Part shown: piece after piece, positions 25,601 to 34,471 of the stretch
Numbering within the stretch: the first letter of the stretch is position 1
Layout: each line of letters opens with the position of its first letter
Source of the DNA: Peribacillus frigoritolerans_B
Lineage (GTDB): Bacteria > Bacillota > Bacilli > Bacillales > DSM-1321
Length of the DNA stretch: 64,000 nucleotides
Assembly: GCF_044762665.1 (NCBI RefSeq)
Contig: NZ_JBIWES010000014.1
Span: 1 to 64,000, forward strand
Direction of reading: 5' to 3'
Translations under genes and position numbers: made by a program
Notes under the pieces: generated by a model
Told to the model about the DNA's origin: nothing
What the model saw: the letters and a program-made list of their open reading frames with translations, nothing else
Database searches by the model: none

Positions 25601-27580
25601 TTATTCGATATATAAAGGTAGTAAAATGGTGAATTTCGTTCCTGAATTAGGATAACTTTTCACATGGATATCTCCGTTATTTTCTTTAATCAGCCTATAC
25701 GATAACGTAAGCCCCAAACCGACGCCCTTTTCTTTTTTTGTGAAAAAAGGTTCGAAAATATGATTCAGTTCCTCTTGCTTCATCCCTTTTCCCGTATCGG
25801 ATATGGTAATCCGCCCTGTCTTTTCGTTCTCTTTGTCAATGGTGACTTTAATGGTCTTTTCCTTTGTTTCTTCAACGGCATCAATCGAATTCAACACAAA
25901 GTTAAGAAGTACTTGTTGAATTTGTTGCAAATCTATATAAAAAATAAGGTCGTCCTCGATCGTCTGCTCGAAATTTATGTGATTTTTTTCCATTGTCACC
26001 TTATGAAAAGCAAGTAATGAAATAAGTTCATGAGCGTGGCAATTTGTAATATTTGGCGGCCGCGGACGTGCATATTCAATTAAATCGGTAACAATCCCAT
26101 TCAAACGGTTAATTTCAGTAGGCAAGTGTTCCATTAGAACTTGTCGGAATTGAGGATTATCATATTTACTCGGAAGTAAATCAATGAATGTTTTAATCGA
26201 TGTTAAAGGATTCCTTATTTCATGTGCGACACCTGCAACTAGTTGACCAAGAGCGTGCAGCTTTTCTTGTGTGATCAATTTTTTCTCCAATGTTTTCTTT
26301 TCCGTCTCATCACTCATGGAAAGTAAGTATCCGGTTTGTATATCTTCTGAATTGAACATCCTATGCATCGAATATGAAATCACCTTCTGTTCATTTTCCT
26401 CATTTAATACCAAGATTCGAAATGATCCCGTACGATCATTCCCATTTCGTTCTTGATGTAAATCTTCGAAATTCTTCATTAATTGCGAATGATTCGTAAG
26501 ATTCAGAATCATTTCCTTGGAAATGTTGAGAATGTCCGATGCCTTTGCATTGCAGCTGGTAATCATGAAATCGAGATCGAATGTTATGATGCCATTATTG
26601 ATATTGTTTAAGATTTGATCTTTGAACGCTTCAGCATTGACGATGTTTTGCCGTTGTTTCTCTAAATCCTTATTTAATAAATGTAATTTCAAAGTCTGGT
26701 TATATACGGATTTTTTCAGCTTTTGATTCCATATGTAAATGATTAGAAGGATAAGGGCCACGGCAGTTAAGATTATGATCAACCAAAATATGAATTGTTC
26801 CAGCCTGGCAATTTTTTGATTGGATTGTGGCATTACCCATTTATCGATTATCTCATTGATATTTCGGTTGGCTTTAAGTTCTGTGAGTGCATTGTCCATC
26901 ATGAGAAGGAGCGATTGATTCCCTTTTTTTACTGCAATCGTATAATCCGCGGGTTCAATGACTTCATCGAGAATGATGTAATTCTTTTCTTGGCGGAACT
27001 TTTTCAAATAGAAGTCTGCAGTCCATTTGTTTCCGATGAACACATCTGCTCGGTTGTTCAATAATGTTAAAATCCCCGAGTATTGATTCGAAACGGTCGT
27101 TAAGTTTGTATTCCTCATATTGAGAAATGTACTGATTACTGGAGTGTTATGGTCAAGGACAACATGTGAATCGCGTAGATCCGTTAACGTATGAATATCC
27201 TGTTTCCTTTTACTAGGAATGATTATGGATTGGGACATTGTAAAATAGGATTGAGTGAAATCAAATTGGTTATCTTTTTCAGTATTATAAGTACTTCCAA
27301 CAATTGCATCAATTGTTCCGTTACTTAAGGCTTTTTCGGCTTCTTCCATCCTCATCGGTATATATTTGAAATCTACGCCATTATATTTTGCTATTTCCTC
27401 CATTAAATCAATATTGATGCCTGTCAGCTCACCAGCTTCATTTTCAAATGAAAATGGAGGAAGAGCACTTTCTCCAGCAATTATAAATGTTTTTTGTTCA
27501 GCAAAAACAGCGGGAGACCAAAGCGATTGAACAAAGACTATCAAGCAAAATATACTTAATTTAAACAGCTGCTTTTTAAT
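25601..27580 (-). CDS. Sensor histidine kinase with periplasmic-binding-protein input domain
   Basis: About 659 residues if started at the ATT codon at 27580. Order: signal peptide (IKKQLFKLSIFCLIVFVQ, then AFA), an SBP-family-3 domain (PPFSFENEAGELTGINIDLM; MRMEEAEKALSNGTIDAIVG), one membrane helix (about 265-285), a coiled coil, a PAS-like domain, HisKA with VAGVAHEIRNPLTSIK, and HATPase with NFVLNSIDAVE and GVGLGLTLSYRLIKENNG. GGAGGG lies exactly seven bases before ATT; the first conventional start is a TTG 12 codons later (27544) inside the signal helix. It senses a solute outside the cell and phosphorylates the adjacent activator. Confidence 0.85.
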   Translation of the reverse strand: MKKQLFKLSIFCLIVFVQSLWSPAVFAEQKTFIIAGESALPPFSFENEAGELTGINIDLMEEIAKYNGVDFKYIPMRMEEAEKALSNGTIDAIVGSTYNTEKDNQFDFTQSYFTMSQSIIIPSKRKQDIHTLTDLRDSHVVLDHNTPVISTFLNMRNTNLTTVSNQYSGILTLLNNRADVFIGNKWTADFYLKKFRQEKNYIILDEVIEPADYTIAVKKGNQSLLLMMDNALTELKANRNINEIIDKWVMPQSNQKIARLEQFIFWLIIILTAVALILLIIYIWNQKLKKSVYNQTLKLHLLNKDLEKQRQNIVNAEAFKDQILNNINNGIITFDLDFMITSCNAKASDILNISKEMILNLTNHSQLMKNFEDLHQERNGNDRTGSFRILVLNEENEQKVISYSMHRMFNSEDIQTGYLLSMSDETEKKTLEKKLITQEKLHALGQLVAGVAHEIRNPLTSIKTFIDLLPSKYDNPQFRQVLMEHLPTEINRLNGIVTDLIEYARPRPPNITNCHAHELISLLAFHKVTMEKNHINFEQTIEDDLIFYIDLQQIQQVLLNFVLNSIDAVEETKEKTIKVTIDKENEKTGRITISDTGKGMKQEELNHIFEPFFTKKEKGVGLGLTLSYRLIKENNGDIHVKSYPNSGTKFTILLPLYIE

Positions 27581-27753
27581 TAAGAGCCCTCCTTCTGTGT
27601 CAAAATCCTTGCAGTCAGTGTTTCTCGGCTAAAACAACATGATAATATACTTCTCCAATCAGGGCTTGAACCCTTTAAAATGCTAAGAATTCTTGACACA
27701 ATCTAACAATTTCCTACAAAAAGGTGTGTAATTCTATCAAACGAAATAAATAG

Positions 27754-27779
27754 AAACCCAGCAACCTTTGCTGGGTTTT
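27754..27779. terminator. Terminator-like hairpin
   Basis: AAACCCAGCAA pairs with TTGCTGGGTTT around a 3-base loop, then TTAGG. It separates the kinase promoter region from the transposon remnant; which transcript it ends is unclear. Confidence 0.6.
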
Positions 27780-27805
27780 AGGTTTGCCGAAAAAAAGAGA
27801 CAGTT

Positions 27806-27847
27806 GATTTCAGAAATTCGGCAGGAGTGTCGCAAAATTTCTTCAAA
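27806..27847 (+). repeat. Short deletion form of a dispersed intergenic repeat
   Basis: GATTTCAGAAAT is joined directly to GGCAGGAGTGTCGCAAAATT. The same two flanks occur at 38411-38524 on the other strand, but there about 70 bases of GC-rich sequence lie between them. This copy therefore looks like an internal deletion. Confidence 0.65.
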
Positions 27848-27935
27848 ATGAAGGAGGGTTTCAACATAAAAACATGAAGAATAACCACCATGGTTTGGAC
27901 CCTTCGGAATATCCAAACAGTGAAAAGTTTAAGCT

Positions 27936-27973
27936 GGGGTAGCTCAGGAAAATGCCGATTTACAACAATTCCT
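27936..27973 (+). repeat. Transposon left terminal inverted repeat
   Basis: Starts GGGGTAGCTCAGGAAAATGC; compare GGGGTACCGTCAGGAAAATG at 129. One base is lost after GGGGTAGC relative to the usual GCGTCAGG. Confidence 0.7.
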
Positions 27974-28089
27974 CAACACTATTGAGAATTGAGCTTACTT
28001 CGTTACTATAGCGATAGGTAAGCCTTTGACGTAATCGCCGGTTTTTCCTTCACTTCACACCGTACAGGCGAGTTTCCCACGATGTTCAT

Positions 28090-28710
28090 TTAGATAATTT
28101 TTCTAAATAAAAATGGATAATAAAGTAATATCATACCTATAAACGAGCAAACTAAATAAAAAATAACCTCGTATTGTATTACTAGAGAAGATGTATTATC
28201 AAGCTTTTTTTCACCTCTTTTATATATCATTTTAAATAAAGCCCTACATAATAAATACCCAATAATCGCCCCTAGGGTGTTCATAAGTAAATCATCAATA
28301 TCCGTAATCCTATGATTTAGCAATTGACTTAGCTCAATAGCCAATGAAAAAAAGAACCCAGTAAATGCAGTATTTTTAATTGTTCTAAACTGCGGCCAAA
28401 TAGTTGGCAATAAAAAACCTAACGGCATAAACAGAATAATGTTCAAAATATACGTAGTAATACCTTCAGAAGAAAATGGAAGTAAGTTGATTTCACTTAT
28501 ACGAATTAATGTTCCATATTTTCCCGCTACCCATTTATTTCCTATCCCCGTCACCATATACACTAGCGCAAGGTAGAAAAGAAAAACATACACCCATAGA
28601 AAATGCTTAATAGATAAATTTTTTTGCGCCTTTAATAAAAATCCAATTTGAAACACAATACAAAAAATAATAGTACAAAAATAAGTATACAAAACTGTAA
28701 GTGTAAGCAT
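28090..28710 (-). CDS. vanZ: VanZ-family membrane protein
   Basis: 206 residues with about five to six hydrophobic helices. The VanZ core shows EINLLPFSSEG, NIILFMPLGFLLPTIWPQF, SLAIELSQLLNHRITDIDDL and LMNTLGAIIGYLL. In Tn1546 VanZ gives low-level teicoplanin resistance by an unknown route. This copy is longer than VanZ-A (about 160 residues) because of N- and C-terminal helices, so sequence identity to VanZ-A is likely modest. It follows vanY by about 60 bases in the same direction, as in Tn1546. Confidence 0.82.
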   Translation of the reverse strand: MLTLTVLYTYFCTIIFCIVFQIGFLLKAQKNLSIKHFLWVYVFLFYLALVYMVTGIGNKWVAGKYGTLIRISEINLLPFSSEGITTYILNIILFMPLGFLLPTIWPQFRTIKNTAFTGFFFSLAIELSQLLNHRITDIDDLLMNTLGAIIGYLLCRALFKMIYKRGEKKLDNTSSLVIQYEVIFYLVCSFIGMILLYYPFLFRKII

Positions 28711-28770
28711 ATAGAATACGTCTCCTAACTTTACATTTAAACCTATGACTTTATCATTTTAGAACCTCAT

Positions 28771-29634
28771 TCAAGAAAATGTGGTCACAATCACTCCATC
28801 AATATTATTACCAGATATTTTATACTGTTCATTCGCTGGTACTTCAACTTCAATTGACTCGTTTTGAGAAATGGGATAATATGAAATTGTATATTTTTTC
28901 CCTTCAACACTAACAGAAATGCTCTTTTCTTCTTTTAAATAATCCAAATATTCTTCCAAAGCTAAATTCATTTCCTGCATAATCGCACTGTGAGGCAAGC
29001 CGACATAGCGAATATGCCATGGTTCATATTGAATTCCTGTAATATCCGTTTTATTAGCGGGATAGCGTAAGATAAAGCCGTATTTCCAAGAACTTTCTTC
29101 TACCCACTTTCCTTCAGGTGCTTCTTCCATCTTCATTTGAGTAGACCCTACATCAAGTGCTAATCCTAAATTGTGTTCGCTATGACCAGCTGGCAAAGCA
29201 TAGTCAGCCCCCATCTCCTCGTACAGTCTGTTTTGCACATCAAAGTCTCGATAACCACTGCTAATTAAGAAATTACTAACCCCATCCTCTTCAGCCGCAG
29301 CTATCATCTCCGAAAATTTTTCAGCTATTTCTTCTGATAATTTTATTTCACTATTAAGTAACTGGTATCCGGTTGTTAATTCTTTGTGTGTAAATAAATT
29401 TATGATTTCCGATTTTATACCAGCTTGTTGAACAGCATAGTCACTGTTAACCAAAAGCAGATTCCCTTGATAGATCTGCTCTTCTGTAATCTCAATCTTT
29501 TGGGTATTTTCAGTAGCTGTATTATCATTTTGTTCATATATTTGATCCGCTACTTTATTTTGGGATATCGGTAATATATTAAAAATAAAAACTAGAAATA
29601 ATGCAATAACCAATAAAAATCCCCACTTTTTCAT
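28771..29634 (-). CDS. vanY: D,D-carboxypeptidase VanY (VanA-cluster type)
   Basis: 287 residues. One N-terminal membrane anchor (LLVIALFLVFIFNILPI), a stalk, then the M15B peptidase domain: SSGYRDFD, zinc motif AGHSEHNLGLALDVG, and EPWHIRYVGLPHSAI with the catalytic Glu and third zinc His. The extension EEYLDYLKEEKSISVSVEG and ISGNNIDGVIVT near the C-terminus match VanY-A from memory, so it belongs to the glycopeptide-cluster VanY lineage. It removes terminal D-Ala from cell-wall precursors. AAGGAGG precedes the ATG. The 117-base gap to vanS is where vanHAX would lie. Confidence 0.88.
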   Translation of the reverse strand: MKKWGFLLVIALFLVFIFNILPISQNKVADQIYEQNDNTATENTQKIEITEEQIYQGNLLLVNSDYAVQQAGIKSEIINLFTHKELTTGYQLLNSEIKLSEEIAEKFSEMIAAAEEDGVSNFLISSGYRDFDVQNRLYEEMGADYALPAGHSEHNLGLALDVGSTQMKMEEAPEGKWVEESSWKYGFILRYPANKTDITGIQYEPWHIRYVGLPHSAIMQEMNLALEEYLDYLKEEKSISVSVEGKKYTISYYPISQNESIEVEVPANEQYKISGNNIDGVIVTTFS

Positions 29635-29751
29635 TTTTAGTCTCCTCCTTGATGTAACTTGTTTATAGGATAGGAAAAACTTTTAAAATAAAAAGTGGGG
29701 TAAATATTAAATTTTTCTTAAATTTTCACTTGGATTTTATTATTAACCTTC

Positions 29752-30849
29752 TTAGGAATCCGCCATTGGTAATCGGACTTCAAATATAGTGCGTATTAAA
29801 TCACTTTCGGCAGTTATTGTCCCATTGTGTTGCTCTAAAATATTCTTCGCAATGAATAAACCGAGACCTGTACTATTTTCTTGATGAGTTCGTGCTTTGT
29901 CACCAGTATAAAGCATATCAAAAATATGAGGCAGTTCATCTGGAGGAATGGCATCCCCATAATTGATAACTTGAATAACTATTTCCTCTGATTCAATATA
30001 ACCGTTGATATCTACATACTGCCCCTCATGCCCATAGCGATTTGCATTAATCAGAAGATTTTCAAACACACGTGCCAATAACTCTCCATCTCCCATAATA
30101 GATAAAGGGGAAGTAATATTCATTCTTGCTATCAAATCGTTTTTCTCGAAGACAGGATACAACTCTTCTTTCAATTGAATAAGCAGCTCGCTTAAATCGA
30201 TTTGTTTCTTTTCTATTGGTAACATGCCATAATTCATCCTAGTTATTTCGAATAATTCATCAATTAACCTTTCTAAGCGTTGAGATTTGGTAAAGGCAAT
30301 CGTTAAATAATGCCTGATCTGATTTTCAGTCAAGCTATCATCCTTAAGGATTAAATCTAAATAACCTAAAACAGAGGTAAGAGGTGTGCGCAAATCATGA
30401 GCCAAATTTACTACTAACTGCTCTTTACTACTTTCCGAGAAGTCACCCCTTTCTATGGCTTGTTCCAATTTTTCGCTAGCCAGATTAATGCTTTGTGCAA
30501 TATCACTAAATTCATCATTTGACAATATTTGAACTCGACGCTTAAAGTCACCCTGAGCGAGATAATGAATTCCTTTTGAAATCTCATTGAAATAGGCAGA
30601 ATAGGGTTTTGTAAGTATAAAGAAAAATAATATCGAAAGCGTGATAAATAAAAGTAAAAAGACGTTAAGGTCTCCAATATTTTCTATGATTTTGCGAAAA
30701 TAAGCTAGTGTATCTCCATGACTAACATTTGTATAATAATACAATTGGAGTACTTTAAAGAGTAGATATGTTATTGTGCTAGACAACAACATGCTTAAAC
30801 CTAACAATATTATCATTTTTGAACGAAAGCCTCGTAGTTTTTTACCCAT
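29752..30849 (-). CDS. vanS: Sensor histidine kinase VanS
   Basis: 365 residues. Two membrane helices (about 12-32 and 60-80) flank a short outside loop, then HAMP, HisKA with VNLAHDLRTPLTSVLGYLD, and HATPase with VFENLLINANRYG, DMLYTGDKAR and STGLGLFIAKNILEQHNG. It overlaps the vanR stop by eight bases. In VanRS systems the kinase responds to glycopeptides or wall stress; which signal this one senses cannot be told from sequence. Confidence 0.87.
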   Translation of the reverse strand: MGKKLRGFRSKMIILLGLSMLLSSTITYLLFKVLQLYYYTNVSHGDTLAYFRKIIENIGDLNVFLLLFITLSILFFFILTKPYSAYFNEISKGIHYLAQGDFKRRVQILSNDEFSDIAQSINLASEKLEQAIERGDFSESSKEQLVVNLAHDLRTPLTSVLGYLDLILKDDSLTENQIRHYLTIAFTKSQRLERLIDELFEITRMNYGMLPIEKKQIDLSELLIQLKEELYPVFEKNDLIARMNITSPLSIMGDGELLARVFENLLINANRYGHEGQYVDINGYIESEEIVIQVINYGDAIPPDELPHIFDMLYTGDKARTHQENSTGLGLFIAKNILEQHNGTITAESDLIRTIFEVRLPMADS

Positions 30850-31537
30850 TGAATTTATAACCTACCCCCCATACAGTTTTTATCAATTTGTTTTTTCGTT
30901 TATCCTCTTCAAGTTTTTTCCGCAAAGTACGAATATGAACCATAACGGTATTCCCACCTTCATAGTATGCATCCCTCCATACCTTTTGAAAAATATCTTC
31001 TGCACTATAAACTTTATTTGGATTACTGGCTAATAAATATAAAATTTCAAACTCTTTCGGTGTTAACTCAATATTTTTACCATATAGAGTAACTGTACGT
31101 TGTTCAGGAGAAATCGTTAATCCTCCAAATTCCAAGTTTGAGTTCTGTTTGGTTTTAGGTTGATTCAACTTCATAAAGCGTCGCAGCTGTGCATTTACCC
31201 GAGCTACCAATTCAATGGGTATAAATGGTTTCGTCATATAATCGTCTGCTCCAATTACGAGTCCCTGCACTTTATCAAAATCAGACGTTTTAGCGCTCAA
31301 AAAAATAATGGGCATATTATGTTTTTCGCGAATGCGACGTGTAACTTCATATCCATCCATTTTCGGCATCATAATATCCAAAATCAGTAAATGAATTGGT
31401 TGAGTCTGGATAACATCAATGGTTTCTTGCCCATCCGATACCTTAATGACACGATACCCTTCTTTCTCTAAATGTATAGCAACCAAATCAGCAATTTCAA
31501 CATCATCATCAGCTATTAATATTGTTATATTTTTCAT
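30842..31537 (-). CDS. vanR: OmpR-family response regulator VanR
   Basis: 231 residues. Receiver domain with ADDD acid pocket, phospho-Asp in LLILDIMMPKMDGYE, and KPF (DDYMTKPFIPIELVARV). The OmpR-type winged helix has ELTPKEFEILYLLASNPNKV and GGNTVMVHIRTLRKKLEED, ending KTVWGVGYKFNG. AGGAGTGG precedes the ATG. It should activate vanY-vanZ and its own operon. The absence of vanHAX leaves a regulator controlling only accessory genes. Confidence 0.88.
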   Translation of the reverse strand: MKNITILIADDDVEIADLVAIHLEKEGYRVIKVSDGQETIDVIQTQPIHLLILDIMMPKMDGYEVTRRIREKHNMPIIFLSAKTSDFDKVQGLVIGADDYMTKPFIPIELVARVNAQLRRFMKLNQPKTKQNSNLEFGGLTISPEQRTVTLYGKNIELTPKEFEILYLLASNPNKVYSAEDIFQKVWRDAYYEGGNTVMVHIRTLRKKLEEDKRKNKLIKTVWGVGYKFNG

Positions 31538-31743
31538 TTATTCCACTCCTAGACAAAGTTATCATTAATCGTCAATAAGCCATACGAAGTTGTATCATAA
31601 AAAAACATCAGTTTTTGATAGTTAGTTCCGAAAAGTTAGTTTAACAGTGTGACAGTTAGTTGAATATTTTAGAGTTTTTATTTATATTCTATTGTTTCCT
31701 TTTCTTCTTTAAAAATATTGCCCATTAGCGGAATATAGAGCGG

Positions 31744-32319
31744 CTAATTATTCACTTCTGATAATTTTCTGTATAATGAAGCCCTAGATACATTAGTAAT
31801 TTCACAAATTTGATTTACAGTCATATTTCTTTCTTTATATAGCTTTACCGCATAATTCATTCCTGTGTGATTTTTATGGTACTTCTTTAATCGACCTTTA
31901 AACTTTCCTTCTTTCTTAGCCAATTCAATCCCTTCACGTTGTCGCATCCTAAAAAGATCTCGCTCTAATTGGTTAACGCCAGCCATTACAGTAATTAAGA
32001 ATTGGCTGTATGGGTTATCTTCTGATAAATCAAGCCATGTATCTTTTAGTGATTTTAAGCCTGCCTTTTTATCTCGTATGTTATGGATTAATTCAAATAG
32101 ATCTTGTGTACTACGAGTGATTCGAGTTAATTCTGTCACATAAATGATGTCATCTTTCTGTAAATCCTCTAACATTTTTTGAAGTTGCTCGCGATCCTTT
32201 GTTGCTCCTGAAGCTTTCTCTTCATATATAATATCCATTCCAATCTCGTTCAGCTGCTGAAATTGTCTTGAAGGATTCTGGCTAGTCGAACTGACACGAA
32301 TATATCCGATTTTCCGCAA
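31744..32319 (-). CDS. tnpR: Serine recombinase (Tn3-family resolvase)
   Basis: 191 residues, intact. IGYIRVSSTSQNPSRQ contains the active-site serine near residue 10; then EKASGATKDREQLQKML, YVTELTRITRS and the HTH MTVNQICEITNVSRASLYRK. TTG start with GAGGTG ahead. It sits between tnpA and vanR and is divergent from tnpA, like orf2 of Tn1546; the res site is probably in 32320-32400. It may still resolve cointegrates made by related transposases. Confidence 0.85.
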   Translation of the reverse strand: MRKIGYIRVSSTSQNPSRQFQQLNEIGMDIIYEEKASGATKDREQLQKMLEDLQKDDIIYVTELTRITRSTQDLFELIHNIRDKKAGLKSLKDTWLDLSEDNPYSQFLITVMAGVNQLERDLFRMRQREGIELAKKEGKFKGRLKKYHKNHTGMNYAVKLYKERNMTVNQICEITNVSRASLYRKLSEVNN

Positions 32320-32402
32320 AAAATCACCTCATTTTTGAGACAAGTCTTATGAGACGCTCTAATCTTTGATTTTATCAGTCTACTACACTTGCATCAATAG
32401 AG

Positions 32403-33337
32403 TATGTATGAAGATGCAATGAATAAAGCCCAAGCCGTATTAGTAAATTTTTATCACAAATTACAATTGTCTTCTATTGGGGCGACGGTACACGATCCTC
32501 GTCAGATGGTATGAGAATGCAAATAGGTGTTTCATCATTACATGCAGATGTAAACCCACATTATGGAGGGCGACCATCTCCCATTTTACTAGTGATCAAT
32601 TCTCTTCTTACTACACAAAGATTATTCATAATAATTCAAGGGATGCCATTCATGTTTTGGATGGTTTATTGCACCATGAGACGGATCTATACATAGAAGA
32701 GCATTACAGACACTGCTAGTTACACAGACCAAATTTTCGGACTGACTCATTTATTACGATTTAAATTTGCTCCAATAATAAGGGATTCATCGTACTTGAA
32801 ATCATTTACAATTAGAATCCGTTTTAAGTGGACAAATAAATACAAAGGTCATTAAAGAAAAAGCTCATTCTATAAGGAAAGGAACAGTTTCACATCCCTT
32901 TATGGGGAAACTAGGTTCTTATACAAGCTTTACAGGAGATGGGCCGAATAGAAAAAACGATCTTTATTTTGAATTATATTTCAGATGAATCAGTAAGAAG
33001 AAAAATACAAAAAGGATTGAATAAAGGAGAAGCCATGAATGGGCTGCCAAGAGTTATTTTCTTCGAAAAACAAGGAGAGCTTAGAGAACGAACCATACAG
33101 CATCAATTGCAAAGAGCCAGTGCCTTAAACATAATTATCAATGCCATCAGTATCTGGAATACCCTTCATCTAACTAAAGCAGTTGAATATCAAAAACGGG
33201 CAGGTAGCTTTAATGAAGACTTATTGCATCATATGTCACCTTTAGGCTGGGAACATATCAATTTATTAGGAGAATATCATTTTAATTCAGAGAAAGTGGT
33301 CTCATTAGATTCTCGAAGACCACTGAAACTTTCTTAG
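32403..33337 (+). pseudogene. tnpA: Tn3-family transposase TnpA, C-terminal third, multiply frameshifted
   Basis: Reading through three frames gives YEDAMNKAQAVLVNFYHKLQ, WGDGTRSSSDGMRMQIGVSS, FTSDQFSSYYTKIIHNNSRD, DQIFGLTHLL and, in the last intact frame from about 32939, GRIEKTIFILNYISDESVRR through HMSPLGWEHINLLGEY to the stop inside the right terminal repeat. About two thirds of the roughly 980-residue transposase is gone and several frameshifts and a TAG remain. It cannot transpose the element. The stop codon within the terminal repeat is typical of the family. Confidence 0.88.
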
Positions 33338-33363
33338 CGTTCAGCTTTTCCCTGACGGTACCC
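33333..33363 (-). repeat. Transposon right terminal inverted repeat
   Basis: Minus-strand GGGTACCGTCAGGGAAAAGC continues TGAACGCTAAG. The CTAAG inner end is shared with Tn4430/Tn1546-type ends. The dinB fragment begins about ten bases beyond it. Confidence 0.7.
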
Positions 33364-33375
33364 GATGCCAATGTA

Positions 33376-33470
33376 TTTTCAATTTCAAGGCTTTTTATCA
33401 TTTGCCGTAACGCTCCAAGATGATAAGCCGAGTTGGCAATTATGCATTTACATTGCAAGCCATTTTCATA
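33376..33470 (-). pseudogene. Partial duplicate of the dinB gene 3' end
   Basis: Minus-strand NSAYHLGALRQMIKSLEIEN is the C-terminus of the DinB protein encoded at 36119-36580 (HSAYHLGALRQMIKSLEIEK). Nucleotide identity is high over about 80 bases and then fades. It abuts the transposon right end, so the duplication and the insertion are probably linked. Confidence 0.75.
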
Positions 33471-33486
33471 GATCGAAACTCCAGAA

Positions 33487-33555
33487 TAAAAAGCCCAATT
33501 TCTCTGTATTAAAATTGAGAAATCGGGCTTTATTGTTACTCCATTAAAGTACCTA
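33487..33555. repeat. Dispersed hairpin repeat, second copy
   Basis: AAAGCCCAATTTCTC pairs with GAGAAATCGGGCTTT and continues into GTTACTCCATTAAA, matching the copy at 180-250. It may act as a terminator. Confidence 0.65.
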
Positions 33556-33795
33556 TAATGGAATAACACTTTTAAGGTGGTTTTGATGAAGTACATTACC
33601 TAAACCTTATTCAAGATAAGCACCTATTAGTTTAAGAAAAACGGACCTTTCCGAAAAAGCTAAAGGGTACACTTTTGGTGTTTTCCATTTTAGATGATTT
33701 GTTTGAGTGGATACTGCGATCCTAAAGGGAGATCGAGAGTACGTAAATTGAGGTAATATTTTAAAACTTGATACATTTATTTTCTCATCGATATA

Positions 33796-34389
33796 CTAAT
33801 CTTTTAATCCCTTTCCATCGAGAATTTTTTGCATACTTTTTTCGACTCTTGACTCTCGAGTTTTGGATTGTTTGGGTTGTGAAAAATAAAGGATGTAAGC
33901 TCTTTGGCGTCCCGGGGTCAATGCTTCAAAAGCAGTTTTCAAGGCAGGGATTTCATCGAATTTGTTGTGAAGTTCTTCAGGAATTATGAATTCTTCGTTC
34001 TTTTTAAAATTCACTTCCAAACCGGCTTTTTCAACTTCAATGGCTTCATGAATATAGGCTTTCAGAATGGATTCCGTTGCAACTATTTCTTGAACATTGG
34101 TGAACCGAATCTGGCGCGCTCCCTGTACATTCTCCGTTTGTTGGATTAGAATCCCGTGGGTATCCTGTAACAGGGCACCTTTGTGAAACAGAAGCGCACA
34201 ATATTCTTTAAATCCATGTATTAAAACTATGTTTTTTTTCTCAAACGTGTAACAAGGATGCATCCACTTAAATTCTTCGGTCAGCTCACAGTCAAGAACG
34301 ATATTTCTTAACGTTTCATATTCTTCCTTCCACTTTTTTGCTTTACCTAAAAATTCATCAACCTTAGGATTCATTCTACTATTTGTCAT
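33796..34389 (-). CDS. YdeI/OmpD-associated family protein
   Basis: 197 residues. The N-terminal DUF1801-type fold (EFKWMHPCYTFEKKNIVLIH; EYCALLFHKGALL) is followed by the YdeI C-terminal segment PEELHNKFDEIPALKTAFEA, LTPGRQRAYILYFSQPKQSK and TRESRVEKSMQKILDGKG. The biochemical role is unknown; the family is often linked to stress or antimicrobial-peptide tolerance. ATG at 34389 with GGGGAG nine bases ahead. Single gene. Confidence 0.8.
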   Translation of the reverse strand: MTNSRMNPKVDEFLGKAKKWKEEYETLRNIVLDCELTEEFKWMHPCYTFEKKNIVLIHGFKEYCALLFHKGALLQDTHGILIQQTENVQGARQIRFTNVQEIVATESILKAYIHEAIEVEKAGLEVNFKKNEEFIIPEELHNKFDEIPALKTAFEALTPGRQRAYILYFSQPKQSKTRESRVEKSMQKILDGKGLKD

Positions 34390-34471
34390 CACGGTACACT
34401 CCCCTTTCCGAGCAGTTTGATTTTTCCTATACGTTAGCTAAATACTAAAAAACAGGATCAGAGGTTTGGTC

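Larger units (their letters stand above)
27936..33363. mobile_element. Tn1546-like Tn3-family transposon remnant carrying vanR-vanS-vanY-vanZ
   Basis: The left end at 27936 begins GGGGTAGCTCAGGAAAATGC and continues CGATTTACAAC, very close to the Tn1546 end as I remember it. The right end at 33333-33363 is CTTAGCGTTCAGC..GACGGTACCC in inverted orientation. Inside, from right to left: decayed tnpA pointing outwards to the right end, a resolvase in the opposite direction, then vanR, vanS, vanY and vanZ. This is the gene order of Tn1546 with vanH, vanA and vanX missing. Five-base target duplications are not evident, so the element is old or rearranged. Confidence 0.75.

Noticed and set aside
29635..29751. 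Possible remains of vanH, vanA or vanX between vanS and vanY
   Set aside because: Only 117 AT-rich bases without recognisable coding pieces.
27931..33368. Five-base target-site duplication around the van transposon
   Set aside because: The bases outside the two ends (AAGCT and GATGC) do not match.
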